A stretch of DNA of 64,000 nt. Source: Acinetobacter calcoaceticus ANC 3811 (lineage in GTDB: Bacteria; Pseudomonadota; Gammaproteobacteria; Pseudomonadales; Moraxellaceae). The notes below the pieces were generated by a model that worked only from the letters and a program-made list of their open reading frames with translations, was not told where the DNA came from and made no database searches. The position numbers and the translations under genes were made by a program. Shown piece after piece: positions 54,896-63,816 of the stretch (the first letter of the stretch is position 1; each line of letters begins with the position of its first letter). Location: assembly GCF_000399665.1 (NCBI RefSeq), contig NZ_KB976986.1, positions 1,802,773 through 1,866,772 on the forward strand. The letters run 5' to 3'.

Positions 54896-56347
54896 ATGCA
54901 AAATGTACAGTTACTTATTCACGGTCAATCTGTTGATGCATCAAATCAGGCAACTTTTGAGCGTATTAGCCCCATTGATGGATCAGTGGCAACTAAAGCC
55001 GCTGCTGCAACTTTGGAAGATGTTGATCGTGCAATAGACTCGGCACAACAAGCTTTTAAAGTATGGTCGAAACTCTCGCCTACCGAACGTCGCTTACGTT
55101 TGTTAAAAGCAGCCGATTTAATGGATCAAAAGACCGAGCAATTCATTGAAACTGGAATGCAAGAAACAGGTTCAACTGCGACATGGTATGGGTTTAACGT
55201 TCACCTTGCTGCCAACATGTTACGTGAAGCAGCAGCAATGACCACACAAATTGACGGAAGCCTGATTCCGTCAGATGTGCCAGGCAATCTTGCGATGGGT
55301 GTGCGGGTTCCTTGCGGTGTGATTGTAGGGATCGCACCTTGGAATGCGCCTGTCATCTTGGCAACGCGTGCGCTTGCCATGCCTTTGGCTTGTGGCAACA
55401 CCGTTGTATTAAAAGCATCTGAAGCTTGCCCAGCAACACATCGTCTGATTGGCGAAGTGTTATACGAAGCAGGTCTTGGTGAAGGTGTGGTAAATGTAAT
55501 TACGCATGCGGCTGAAGATGCACCACAAATTGTGGAGCGTTTAGTGTCTCATCCAGCCGTCAAACGTATTAATTTTACGGGTTCAACCAAAGTCGGAAAA
55601 ATTATTGCAGAGACTGCTGCCAAATATTTAAAACCTGTTTTACTTGAATTGGGTGGTAAAGCCCCTGTCGTGGTTTTAAATGATGCCGATATTAATGAAG
55701 CTGTAAATGCTGTGGCTTTTGGAGCATTCTTTAATCAGGGTCAAATCTGTATGTCGACCGAACGTGTTTTGGTTCAAGACAAAATTGCCGACCAGTTTAT
55801 TGAAAAGCTCATTGAAAAAACACGTTCTATTCAGGCAGGTAATCCGACCTCAAAAGACAATGTGCTCGGTGTTTTAGAAAGTCGCCGCGCTGCAAACCGC
55901 ATTCAGCATTTATTGGAAGATGCTCAAAACAAAGGTGCTGACTTACCTTTAGGTATTCATATTGAAGACACCACCATGCAACCGACACTGGTGCTCAATA
56001 TTAAACCTGACATGTTGCTTTATCGTGAAGAATCATTTGGGCCTGTATGCACAGTTCAACGCTTTTCAAGCATTGAAGAAGGCATAGCACTAGCAAATGA
56101 CAGTGAGTTTGGGCTTTCTTCGGCGGTGTTTAGCCAAAATATTTCACAAGCATTAGAAGTCGCTCAACAGATTGATTCGGGTATTTGTCACATTAACGGT
56201 GCAACCGTACATGACGAAGCTCAAATGCCATTTGGCGGAACAAAATCGAGTGGTTACGGACGTTTTGGTAGTAAAGTCTCTGTTGCCGAATTTACCGAAC
56301 TACGCTGGATCACTATTCAGACCCAATCACGTCATTACCCGCTTTAG
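54896..56347 (+). CDS. hcaB: Aromatic aldehyde dehydrogenase (vanillin dehydrogenase type)
   Basis: The 483-residue NAD(P)-dependent enzyme oxidises the aldehyde released by HcaA (vanillin, protocatechualdehyde or 4-hydroxybenzaldehyde) to the acid. Catalytic residues are visible: Asn150 (PWNAP), Glu251 (LELGGKAP) and nucleophile Cys285 (NQGQICMS), with the cofactor loop FTGSTKVG. It begins 37 bases after hcaA. The A. baylyi hcaB gene has the same relative position. Confidence 0.95.
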   Translation: MQNVQLLIHGQSVDASNQATFERISPIDGSVATKAAAATLEDVDRAIDSAQQAFKVWSKLSPTERRLRLLKAADLMDQKTEQFIETGMQETGSTATWYGFNVHLAANMLREAAAMTTQIDGSLIPSDVPGNLAMGVRVPCGVIVGIAPWNAPVILATRALAMPLACGNTVVLKASEACPATHRLIGEVLYEAGLGEGVVNVITHAAEDAPQIVERLVSHPAVKRINFTGSTKVGKIIAETAAKYLKPVLLELGGKAPVVVLNDADINEAVNAVAFGAFFNQGQICMSTERVLVQDKIADQFIEKLIEKTRSIQAGNPTSKDNVLGVLESRRAANRIQHLLEDAQNKGADLPLGIHIEDTTMQPTLVLNIKPDMLLYREESFGPVCTVQRFSSIEEGIALANDSEFGLSSAVFSQNISQALEVAQQIDSGICHINGATVHDEAQMPFGGTKSSGYGRFGSKVSVAEFTELRWITIQTQSRHYPL

Positions 56348-56438
56348 TCGGGCTAATGCGAACACAGACATATTAAATAAAAATTGCATGATGCAAAAAA
56401 ATAAAGCGCAGTGATGCGCTTTCCATGGAGTGAAAGAA

Positions 56439-58316
56439 ATGCAAATGAATGCCACTCAATCACAAGACCGCGAACGGTTCGTAAAATTAGGGCAACATGA
56501 TATTCATTATCACCATAAAGATGACACGCTCTATATCAGCCCAAAAGAGCAATTAAAACCGTATCCACAAAAACTGACAGATCGGTTAATTCATTTTGCA
56601 CAAACCAAACCAGACCATATTTTTGCAGCAAAACGCAATGCTCAAGGCGAATGGGTCAAACTGAGTTATGCAGAAGTTTTACAACGTGCATGGCACATTG
56701 CTCAGGCTTTACATGAACGTAAGTTAAGCCAAGAGAGACCTCTGGTCATTTTAAGTGGTAATGATCTTGAACATTTAACACTATCTATGGCTGCCATGCT
56801 GGCAGGTGTACCTTTCTCAGCTATTTCACCCGCCTACTCTCTGATTTCTCAAGACTTTGGCAAACTTAAACATGTGTTTGAAGTGCTGACACCGGGTATG
56901 GTCTATGCCAACGATGGACAAGCTTTTGCCAAAGCGATTCAGGCATGTATTACATCCGACATTGAAGTGGTGACCAATAAAGGGATTGTGGGTGATCAGA
57001 TCTGCACGTCTTTTCAATCGCTATTAGATACGCCTGTTTCAAATGTTCAAGAGTTTTATCAAACCCTTGATGAAAACCAAATTGCCAAATTCTTATTTAC
57101 ATCAGGTTCAACCAAATTGCCTAAAGCTGTACCGACCACGCATTTAATGTTGTGTGTTAATCAGCAAATGTTATTACAAACTTTCCCTGAGTTTGAAGAA
57201 ACACCACCTGTCCTACTCGACTGGCTGTCTTGGCACCACACCTTTGGAGGCAGTCACAATGTCGGTATTGCACTCTATAACGGCGGTACAATTTATATTG
57301 ATGATGGCAAACCTGTTCAAGGCAAATTTGACGAAACCATTCGTAACCTCAAAGAAATTTCTCCAACCGTTTATTTAAATGTCCCAAAAGGTTGGGAAGA
57401 ACTCACCGAAGCTTTAGAGAAAGATGAAGAGTTAAGAGATCGCTTTTTTGCCAAAGTTAAAATTTTATTCTTTGCAGGTGCGGCGCTTTCAGAAGCTGGC
57501 TGGAACAGACTCGATAAAATTGCCCAGCAACATTGCGGAGAAAAAATTCGCATTATGAGCGGATTGGGCATGACTGAAACTGCACCATCTTGTGCTTTTA
57601 CAACAGGTCCACGCGTGATGGCTGGCTTTATTGGTTACCCTGCTCCGGGATGCGAAATTAAGCTGGTTCCATGTGGTGACAAACTTGAGTTTTGTGTCCG
57701 TGGCAAACATGTCATGAAAGGATATTGGCGCTTAAAAGCAGACCAGCAAAGCACTGTGTTTGATGATGAAGGCTTTTTCCATACTGGCGATGCTGTTCGT
57801 TTAGTCGATGTAAATGATCCAACCAAAGGCCTAATGTACGACGGACGAATTGCAGAAGACTTTAAACTCAATACGGGTACTTTTGTAAATGTCGGCACAA
57901 TACGCAACAAAGTGCTCATTCAAGGTAATTTACTGGTTCAAGATGTCTGTATTACAGGTTCAAACCTAAATGCGGTTGGCTTTTTGATTTTTCCAAAATT
58001 AGAAGCTTGTGCTCAATATGCAGGCCTTAAGCTTAGTGAGCATTCTGCAACAGAGATATTACAACACCCTAAAGTTCAGCAATGGTTCCGCCAATTTTTA
58101 ACGACCTTTAATAAAGATGCGACTGGCAGTTCAAATACAGTCTCAATGCTTTATTTAATGACTGAACCACCTCAGCTCGATGCAGGTGAAGTGACCGATA
58201 AAGGTAATCTCAATCAAGGCAATATTACTAAACGTCGTGCTGCCTTAATTGATGAACTTTATCAAAAACAGGTCGAAAACCCACTGATTATTCGGGTACC
58301 CACCTTAAAGCAATAA
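56439..58316 (+). CDS. hcaC: Hydroxycinnamate (feruloyl) CoA ligase
   Basis: The ligase activates hydroxycinnamates with ATP and CoA, feeding HcaA and HcaD. The start at ATG 56439 has GGAG at eight bases; a GTG at 56430 overlaps the RBS. The 625-residue ANL-family protein has the ATP loop LFTSGSTKLPKAVPTTH, WHHTFGG, GLGMTETAP (A5 motif) and HTGDAVRLVD (A7), then the shortened YDGRIAEDFKLNTGTFV hinge characteristic of feruloyl-CoA synthetases. It is longer than most acyl-CoA synthetases by the usual C-terminal insert of this subgroup. Confidence 0.94.
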   Translation: MQMNATQSQDRERFVKLGQHDIHYHHKDDTLYISPKEQLKPYPQKLTDRLIHFAQTKPDHIFAAKRNAQGEWVKLSYAEVLQRAWHIAQALHERKLSQERPLVILSGNDLEHLTLSMAAMLAGVPFSAISPAYSLISQDFGKLKHVFEVLTPGMVYANDGQAFAKAIQACITSDIEVVTNKGIVGDQICTSFQSLLDTPVSNVQEFYQTLDENQIAKFLFTSGSTKLPKAVPTTHLMLCVNQQMLLQTFPEFEETPPVLLDWLSWHHTFGGSHNVGIALYNGGTIYIDDGKPVQGKFDETIRNLKEISPTVYLNVPKGWEELTEALEKDEELRDRFFAKVKILFFAGAALSEAGWNRLDKIAQQHCGEKIRIMSGLGMTETAPSCAFTTGPRVMAGFIGYPAPGCEIKLVPCGDKLEFCVRGKHVMKGYWRLKADQQSTVFDDEGFFHTGDAVRLVDVNDPTKGLMYDGRIAEDFKLNTGTFVNVGTIRNKVLIQGNLLVQDVCITGSNLNAVGFLIFPKLEACAQYAGLKLSEHSATEILQHPKVQQWFRQFLTTFNKDATGSSNTVSMLYLMTEPPQLDAGEVTDKGNLNQGNITKRRAALIDELYQKQVENPLIIRVPTLKQ

Positions 58317-58336
58317 GCAATTGAAATAAAAAGGAA

Positions 58337-58356
58337 GCTCAAACTTCGGTTTGGGC
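58337..58356 (+). other. Intra-operon hairpin before hcaD
   Basis: GCTCAAAC and GTTTGGGC pair (one G-U) around a TTCG tetraloop between hcaC and hcaD. Lack of a T-run argues for mRNA stabilisation or partial attenuation rather than termination. Confidence 0.6.
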
Positions 58357-58390
58357 CTTAGCCTCACTTTTGCCTAAAAAAAGGTTCAAC

Positions 58391-59530
58391 ATGCCACACG
58401 ATACAGAATTTGAACTATTTCGAGACAGCTACCGCAGATTCTTAAAAGAACAGGTTGCTCCATATTATGAACAGTGGGAACACGATGGCCTCATCCCGCG
58501 TGATCTATGGCTTCGTCTTGGGGAAAATGGCTTTTTGTGCGTAGATGTTCCCGAAGAATACGGGGGGTATGGTGCTCCTGTGCACTATTCGCTCATGCTG
58601 GTTCAAGAAACTGCTCAAGCTGGTTTTGCATCTTTAGCTGTTGCCATTGGTGGGCAAAATGAGTTGGTCTCTCCTTATCTGCAAAATATTGGAACTGAAG
58701 AGCAAAAACTTTATTGGCTACCCAAAATGGTGACAGGTGAAGTCGTCACTGCAATTGCTATGACCGAAGCCAATGCGGGTTCAGACTTACAAGCCATACG
58801 CACTCAAGCGATTTTAGAAAATGACCACTACCGTATTAATGGTTCAAAAACTTTTATCTCAAATGGATTACATGCCGACCTGATTGTTCTGGTGGCGAAA
58901 ACTGATCCGCAAGCTAAAGCAAAAGGCATTTCAATTTTATTAGTCGATGCCGCTTTAGACGGCGTTAAAAAAGGCCGCTCTTTACAAAAAATTGGACTAC
59001 ATGCCCAAGATACAGCTGAACTATTTTTTGATGATGTTTGTGTACCTGTCACACAACGTTTGGGTGAAGAAGGACAAGGTTTTGCGTATTTAATGCAAGA
59101 GTTACCTCGCGAACGTTTGAGCATTTCTATGATGGCTTTGGGGTCAATTTTAGGGGCTATTGAAATTACTAAAGACTATGTTTTGGAACGTAAAGCTTTC
59201 GGACAACCGTTAAGCCAAATGCAAAACACTCGGTTTGTGATTGCAAACGCGCAAATCAAAGCAAAAGCCGCTCAAGCTTTTGTAGACCAATGTTCAGCGC
59301 TGTATCAACAACACCAGTTAAGCGTCACTCAAGTTGCCGCATTGAAATGCTTTATTACCGATGTCCAATGTGAAGTGATTGATCAATTACTTCAGCTTTT
59401 TGGCGGCTACGGCTACATGCAGGAATACCCGATTTCACGCTTTTTTGTGGATGCACGGGTACAAAAAATTTACGGGGGAACTAATGAAATTATGAAAGAA
59501 ATCGTAGCCCGAGAACTGCTCGGAAAATAA
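58391..59530 (+). CDS. hcaD: Acyl-CoA dehydrogenase for dihydro-hydroxycinnamoyl-CoA
   Basis: The start ATG 58391 follows AAGG at seven bases; the frame opens earlier at a TTG. The 379-residue flavoprotein has the family motifs AIAMTEANAGSDLQAIRT, INGSKTFISNG and QLFGGYGYMQEYPISRFFVDARVQKIYGG. The usual C-terminal catalytic Glu (YEGT) is Gly here (YGGTNE), as in long-chain and isovaleryl-CoA dehydrogenases, where a helix-G Glu acts; Glu in GAIEITKDYV is the candidate. In A. baylyi HcaD lets saturated side chains (hydroferulate, hydrocaffeate) enter the pathway. Confidence 0.93.
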   Translation: MPHDTEFELFRDSYRRFLKEQVAPYYEQWEHDGLIPRDLWLRLGENGFLCVDVPEEYGGYGAPVHYSLMLVQETAQAGFASLAVAIGGQNELVSPYLQNIGTEEQKLYWLPKMVTGEVVTAIAMTEANAGSDLQAIRTQAILENDHYRINGSKTFISNGLHADLIVLVAKTDPQAKAKGISILLVDAALDGVKKGRSLQKIGLHAQDTAELFFDDVCVPVTQRLGEEGQGFAYLMQELPRERLSISMMALGSILGAIEITKDYVLERKAFGQPLSQMQNTRFVIANAQIKAKAAQAFVDQCSALYQQHQLSVTQVAALKCFITDVQCEVIDQLLQLFGGYGYMQEYPISRFFVDARVQKIYGGTNEIMKEIVARELLGK

Positions 59531-59612
59531 TTCGATTTAAAAACCAAACAAGGCTGACACAACAACTATGCCTTGTTTAAAACAAAAAAATGTTATTTCA
59601 GGAAGAAATGCT

Positions 59613-60863
59613 ATGTCGAAATTATGGATGTACTCTACCCTCATGCTCTCTGGTTCAGTGTGGGCTGGCAATTTTATTGACAACAGTTCAGTAGAACTCA
59701 CCACACGAAATTTCTATTTTGACCGCGACTACCAAGAGCAATCTGCTTACCCTGCTGCCAAGGACTGGACACAAGGTTTTATTCTCAAAGCCAATTCAGG
59801 TTATACCGAAGGGACTATCGGTTTTGGGTTGGATGTGCTTGCAACGGCGGGTTTTAAACTTGATGCCGATGCAGAGCATGGCGGTACAGGAAACTTACCT
59901 AGAGACACGCGCACCAATGAACCTACTGACTCTTATGGCGAAATTGGGGTCACAGCAAAAGCCAAAATGAGCCAGACCGAGCTACGTATTGGTACCTTAA
60001 TGCCGATGAACCCAGTTTTAGTGGCTTCCCCTGCTCGTTTACTTCCTCAAACCTATCGAGGAATTTCACTGACCAGTAAAGATATAAAAGATTTCGACTT
60101 ACAAGCGGCCTACCTCGACAAAGTGAATCATCGTGATTCGACCAACTATGAAAAAATTAAAATTTCAGGGGTGAATGGACGATTTAAAAGTGCTGAGACT
60201 GATGGTCTCTATTATTTAGGTGGAAACTATCAGCTTGATCCAACAATCAAACTCACAGCTTTTTACATGGATGTTGATGATCTTTATAACCAGACCATGG
60301 TCGGTGCCCTACACCAACATAAAATTAATGACACCACTAATCTTAGCTCGCAATTACGCTATTACCGTAGCCGAGATGACGGACAAGCAAAAGCAGGCTT
60401 AGTCGATAATGATCTTTATCATGCGCATTTCGAACTTAAACATCAAAACCATAAATTTATTTTTGGAACCTTCCAACATCACGGCGACACCGCGTTTCCG
60501 TATTTGACTGGAGGTGAAACTGGGCTTCTTATTGACACATGGCCGGGCGAGTTTTTAAACCCAAAAGAGAAAGCCTATAGCTTCCGCTATGAATATGACT
60601 TTAAAGATTATGTGCCGGGTTTACGTTTCATGACTCGTTACACCACAGGTCACAATATTTATGCACCCAACTTAGGTGGAACCAATCTAAAAGAACGCGA
60701 AACAGACTTTGATTTAGGTTACACCGTTCAAAGTGGCTGGTTAAAAAATCTAGGGCTACGCGCGCGCTATGCCATTTATGACAACAACATGCTCTCTACA
60801 GCAAATATCAAACCTGTAAACGAAACCCGCATCAACATCGACTACACATGGAAATTTAAATAA
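59613..60863 (+). CDS. hcaE: OprD-family porin (HcaE-like)
   Basis: The start ATG 59613 has AGGA at nine bases; an upstream frame to 59568 has no RBS. The 416-residue protein has a signal peptide ending VWAGN and mature sequence VELTTRNFYFDRDYQ, ASPARLLPQTYRGI and a C-terminal IDYTWKFK strand. It is a clear paralogue of the van-linked porin at 45943-47223. Its place in the operon fits outer-membrane entry of hydroxycinnamates. Confidence 0.93.
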   Translation: MSKLWMYSTLMLSGSVWAGNFIDNSSVELTTRNFYFDRDYQEQSAYPAAKDWTQGFILKANSGYTEGTIGFGLDVLATAGFKLDADAEHGGTGNLPRDTRTNEPTDSYGEIGVTAKAKMSQTELRIGTLMPMNPVLVASPARLLPQTYRGISLTSKDIKDFDLQAAYLDKVNHRDSTNYEKIKISGVNGRFKSAETDGLYYLGGNYQLDPTIKLTAFYMDVDDLYNQTMVGALHQHKINDTTNLSSQLRYYRSRDDGQAKAGLVDNDLYHAHFELKHQNHKFIFGTFQHHGDTAFPYLTGGETGLLIDTWPGEFLNPKEKAYSFRYEYDFKDYVPGLRFMTRYTTGHNIYAPNLGGTNLKERETDFDLGYTVQSGWLKNLGLRARYAIYDNNMLSTANIKPVNETRINIDYTWKFK

Positions 60864-60872
60864 TTCAAAACG

Positions 60873-60907
60873 AGAGGTTCTGTCACACATAGAACCTCTT
60901 TTTATTT
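60873..60907 (+). terminator. Terminator-like hairpin between hcaE and the DUF3237 gene
   Basis: AGAGGTTCT and AGAACCTCT form a 9-bp stem with a 9-base loop, followed by TTTTATTT. It may end or attenuate the first part of the hca operon. Confidence 0.82.
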
Positions 60908-60920
60908 CGGGAAATTCATC

Positions 60921-61457
60921 ATGAAGAAAGTTGTAACGCTCCTCTGCGGAATGAGTCTGATTGCCCTGACTCATGCCGAAACGCAATATAGCCCACTCCC
61001 TATTCAGCTTGAGCCTTTAGCAAAATTTAGTGTTGATTTAAATGCACCGGTTTGGGAATTAGGCACTACTAGTGACGCAGGTAAACGCCGAATTATTCCC
61101 ATTACAGGTGGGACATTTGAAGGGAAATCACTTAAAGGCCGTATTTTAAATAATGGCGCAGACTGGCAAATTGTCGACAGTAAAGGACTGGCAATTATTG
61201 ATACACGATATTTATTAGAAACCGATGACGGCGCACTTATTTATCTTCAAACCAAAGGTTACCGACATGGCTCAGCAGAAACACTAAAACAGCTTGCTCA
61301 AGGCAAAGATGTCGACCCGAAAAATTACTATTTCAAAATTACCATGCAGTTTGAAACCAGCTCGCCCAAATATTCATGGCTTAACCAGACCGTTGCGGTA
61401 GGTAGTGCAATGCGTTTGGGCAAAGCGGTTATTTATGATGCCTACACCTTGAAATAA
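60921..61457 (+). CDS. DUF3237 (UPF0311) family secreted protein
   Basis: The 178-residue protein has a signal peptide (KKVVTLLCGMSLIALTHA, cleavage about residue 19) and the DUF3237 core: GKRRIIPITGGTFEG, LKGRILNNGADWQIV, TRYLLETDDGALIYLQTKGYRHG and YYFKITMQFETSSPKYSWLN. The biochemical role of the family is not known to me. It follows hcaE behind a terminator-like hairpin and precedes the thioesterase and esterase genes. The A. baylyi hca operon has an unassigned hcaF at about this place, so it may be HcaF. Periplasmic location beside an esterase suggests a part in handling hydroxycinnamate esters. Confidence 0.88.
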   Translation: MKKVVTLLCGMSLIALTHAETQYSPLPIQLEPLAKFSVDLNAPVWELGTTSDAGKRRIIPITGGTFEGKSLKGRILNNGADWQIVDSKGLAIIDTRYLLETDDGALIYLQTKGYRHGSAETLKQLAQGKDVDPKNYYFKITMQFETSSPKYSWLNQTVAVGSAMRLGKAVIYDAYTLK

Positions 61458-61497
61458 TAATTTTTATAACACTTACAAAAAGGATGGACCCTTCATT

Positions 61498-61887
61498 ATG
61501 GATCAAAAAACTTTAGAACACTTACCCCCCATTCATCACCATTTGGGTGGACACAATATTCATTGGAATGACAAAAACACTGAACTCACCATCCACTACA
61601 CGGCGCTAGAAAGCTTTACCAATCCACGCGGCACCATTGAAGGCGGCATGATATGCGCCATGCTTGACGACGTGATGGGGCTTTTTGCATATCTCGCCAA
61701 TGACCGTAAACCGGCCACCACCATTAACTTAACGATGGATTTTTTAAGACCCTGTGCTGTGGGCGAAGTCATTACAAAATGCCGATTCATTAAACAAGGC
61801 AAAACTGTGCTGAATCTCGAAAGTGAAGCTTGGCAAAACAACAAAATGATTGCACGAAGCACAGCTAATTTTCTGGTTTTAGATTAA
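61498..61887 (+). CDS. PaaI-type hotdog thioesterase
   Basis: The 129-residue hotdog protein has FTNPRGTIEGGMICAMLDDVMGLFAYLA, with the Asn, Gly and Asp pattern of PaaI/YdiI-type thioesterases (HGG replaced by EGG), and RKPATTINLTMDFLRP. It would hydrolyse acyl- or aroyl-CoA in the cytoplasm. In the hca context it may release CoA from dead-end hydroxycinnamoyl-CoA, or lower the level of the thioester that relieves HcaR. It begins 41 bases after the DUF3237 gene and has its own AAGGATGG RBS. Confidence 0.9.
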   Translation: MDQKTLEHLPPIHHHLGGHNIHWNDKNTELTIHYTALESFTNPRGTIEGGMICAMLDDVMGLFAYLANDRKPATTINLTMDFLRPCAVGEVITKCRFIKQGKTVLNLESEAWQNNKMIARSTANFLVLD

Positions 61888-61919
61888 TTGCAACCATTTA
61901 TTCAATAAGGATATGAATA

Positions 61920-63671
61920 ATGAATTACACCAACAATAAACGAATTTTGACCCACTCCGCTTTATTGCTTGCCATGCTTGGCACTTTGACAGGCTGTGGA
62001 AGTGATAATGATGACATAACGGTTCCCTCAACAACCAAACCACCGCAGTTGTCTCCTGCTGTGGGCGTAAAAATGACAGGAAGCTGTACGGACTTACTTG
62101 GATTTCAATACAACAATACTGTCATTAGCTCAGCCACTCTTCAAGAGGCAGGCACATTGACGGTAGCCAACAAGCCGATTGGCGCTCATTGTTTGGTCAA
62201 AGGTTATATGGACCAACGTCTAAGCCCTGTAGATGGACAAACCTATCAAATTGGTTTTGAAATGCGCTTACCTGTTGATTGGAACGGCCGTTTTCTCTAT
62301 CAAGGCAATGGTGGAACCGATGGTAATTTAGTACCTGCAACGGGTCAGGTCGGCAGCGGCGGTCCACTGACCAATGCCCTACATGATGGTTTTGCTGTCA
62401 TTTCTTCCGATGCTGGACATAACGCTTCACAAAATCCAATGTTTGGTTTAGACCCTCAAGCCAGAATCAACTACGGCTACGGCGCGATTACCAAACTCAC
62501 GCCTATGGCAAAAAATTTAATTAAAACAGCATATGGTAAATTGCCAGACCGCTCTTATGCAGGTGGCACTTCAAACGGCGGCCGTCACGCCATGATTGCT
62601 GCAACCCGCTTGGGCGACCAATATGATGGAGTTTTAGCAAGCACACCGGGTTTTCATTTACCTCGTGCAGCCGCGGCTCAACTCTACACAGCACAACAGC
62701 TTCGTCGTGTCGCAACAGATGAAAATGACTTAAGTACCGCTCTTACCCTTTCAGAGCGTAAAGTATTAGCAAAAGCGATTTTAGATCGATGCGATGCTCT
62801 AGACGGTGTTGCGGATGGCTTGGTTCAAGATGTCGAATCTTGCCGTAAGGCTTTTGATATTCACAAAGATGTACCTGTTTGCTCAAACACAAGAGATGGT
62901 ACATGCCTAAGCACCGAACAAATTGATGTATTAGCCAACATTTACCGTGGTCCTGTAAATTCGGCTGGACAAGCTCTCTATGCAACCCAGCCTTTCGATC
63001 CTGGCTTAGTGGGAAGCAACTGGGCAAGCTGGAAATTCGAATCTTCGGTGGGAACAGCGCGTGACCCAGTTGCAGTCGGGATTCTTTTTCAGGTTCCGCC
63101 TGACCCAACTGTGACTCAAAATTCTAGACAATTTTCTTTCAATTATAATTTTGATACCGACTATCTAAAACTATCAGCAACCAATGATGTGTACACTGAA
63201 AGTTCGATGTCATTCATGATGCCACCCGATGAACTTAATCTAGATAAACTCCATAATCACGGTGGAAAAATGATTGTGGTACAAGGCACAGCAGACGGCG
63301 TTTTCTCTGTAGATGACACCCAAAATTGGTACGATCAACTGCTACAACACTATAAAAATGATGCAAAAGGTACAGCACCTGAATTTGCACGTTTCTTTAG
63401 AGTTCCGGGCATGAACCATACCCGTGATGGCATTGCAACCGACCAATTTGATGCATTGACTGCTTTAGTTAACTGGGTGGAATATGGACACGTACCTGAC
63501 AAAATCATTGCGACTGCACGCGGCGCAGGTAACCCAAGCGGTCAAGTGAATACTGAACTTCCGCAAGACTGGGCACCAGACCGTACCCGTCCACTTTGCT
63601 CTTACCCACTGATTGCTCGCTACAATGGTCAAGGTGATAGCGAAAAAGCTGAAAACTTTAGCTGTAGATAA
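61920..63671 (+). CDS. hcaG: Tannase/feruloyl-esterase-family lipoprotein (HcaG-like)
   Basis: The 583-residue protein has a lipoprotein signal with lipobox LTGC (Cys26), so it is membrane-anchored. The tannase-family alpha/beta hydrolase pattern is clear: WNGRFLYQGNGGTDG, nucleophile Ser218 in AGGTSNGGRHAM, CDALDGVADGLVQDVESC (calcium-loop region), GTADGVFS with Asp459, and PGMNH with His500. The family's CS-D-HC motif is altered: both disulfide cysteines are Thr (Thr217, Thr501). It should release hydroxycinnamates from esters such as chlorogenate, as reported for HcaG of A. baylyi. It is last in the operon. Confidence 0.9.
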   Translation: MNYTNNKRILTHSALLLAMLGTLTGCGSDNDDITVPSTTKPPQLSPAVGVKMTGSCTDLLGFQYNNTVISSATLQEAGTLTVANKPIGAHCLVKGYMDQRLSPVDGQTYQIGFEMRLPVDWNGRFLYQGNGGTDGNLVPATGQVGSGGPLTNALHDGFAVISSDAGHNASQNPMFGLDPQARINYGYGAITKLTPMAKNLIKTAYGKLPDRSYAGGTSNGGRHAMIAATRLGDQYDGVLASTPGFHLPRAAAAQLYTAQQLRRVATDENDLSTALTLSERKVLAKAILDRCDALDGVADGLVQDVESCRKAFDIHKDVPVCSNTRDGTCLSTEQIDVLANIYRGPVNSAGQALYATQPFDPGLVGSNWASWKFESSVGTARDPVAVGILFQVPPDPTVTQNSRQFSFNYNFDTDYLKLSATNDVYTESSMSFMMPPDELNLDKLHNHGGKMIVVQGTADGVFSVDDTQNWYDQLLQHYKNDAKGTAPEFARFFRVPGMNHTRDGIATDQFDALTALVNWVEYGHVPDKIIATARGAGNPSGQVNTELPQDWAPDRTRPLCSYPLIARYNGQGDSEKAENFSCR

Positions 63672-63685
63672 CATCCTATAAAATT

Positions 63686-63717
63686 AAAAGAGAGCTGACC
63701 TACGCTCTCTTTTTTTA
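63686..63717 (+). terminator. Intrinsic terminator at the end of the hca operon
   Basis: AAAAGAGAGC and GCTCTCTTTT form a 10-bp stem with an 8-base loop, followed by a T-run. Confidence 0.93.
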
Positions 63718-63816
63718 TTTTGCTAAGTATCACTATTGAATCATTATTAAATGATATTTCATCCAATGCCTGCATCACTGCTAAGATAACACCGAAAACC
63801 AAAAACTCATTTCGAT

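Noticed and set aside
63720-63816. Plus-strand frame beginning at 63720 in another reading frame
   Set aside because: Its translation lacks protein character; the real gene in this stretch is the membrane transporter starting at 63817 in a different frame.
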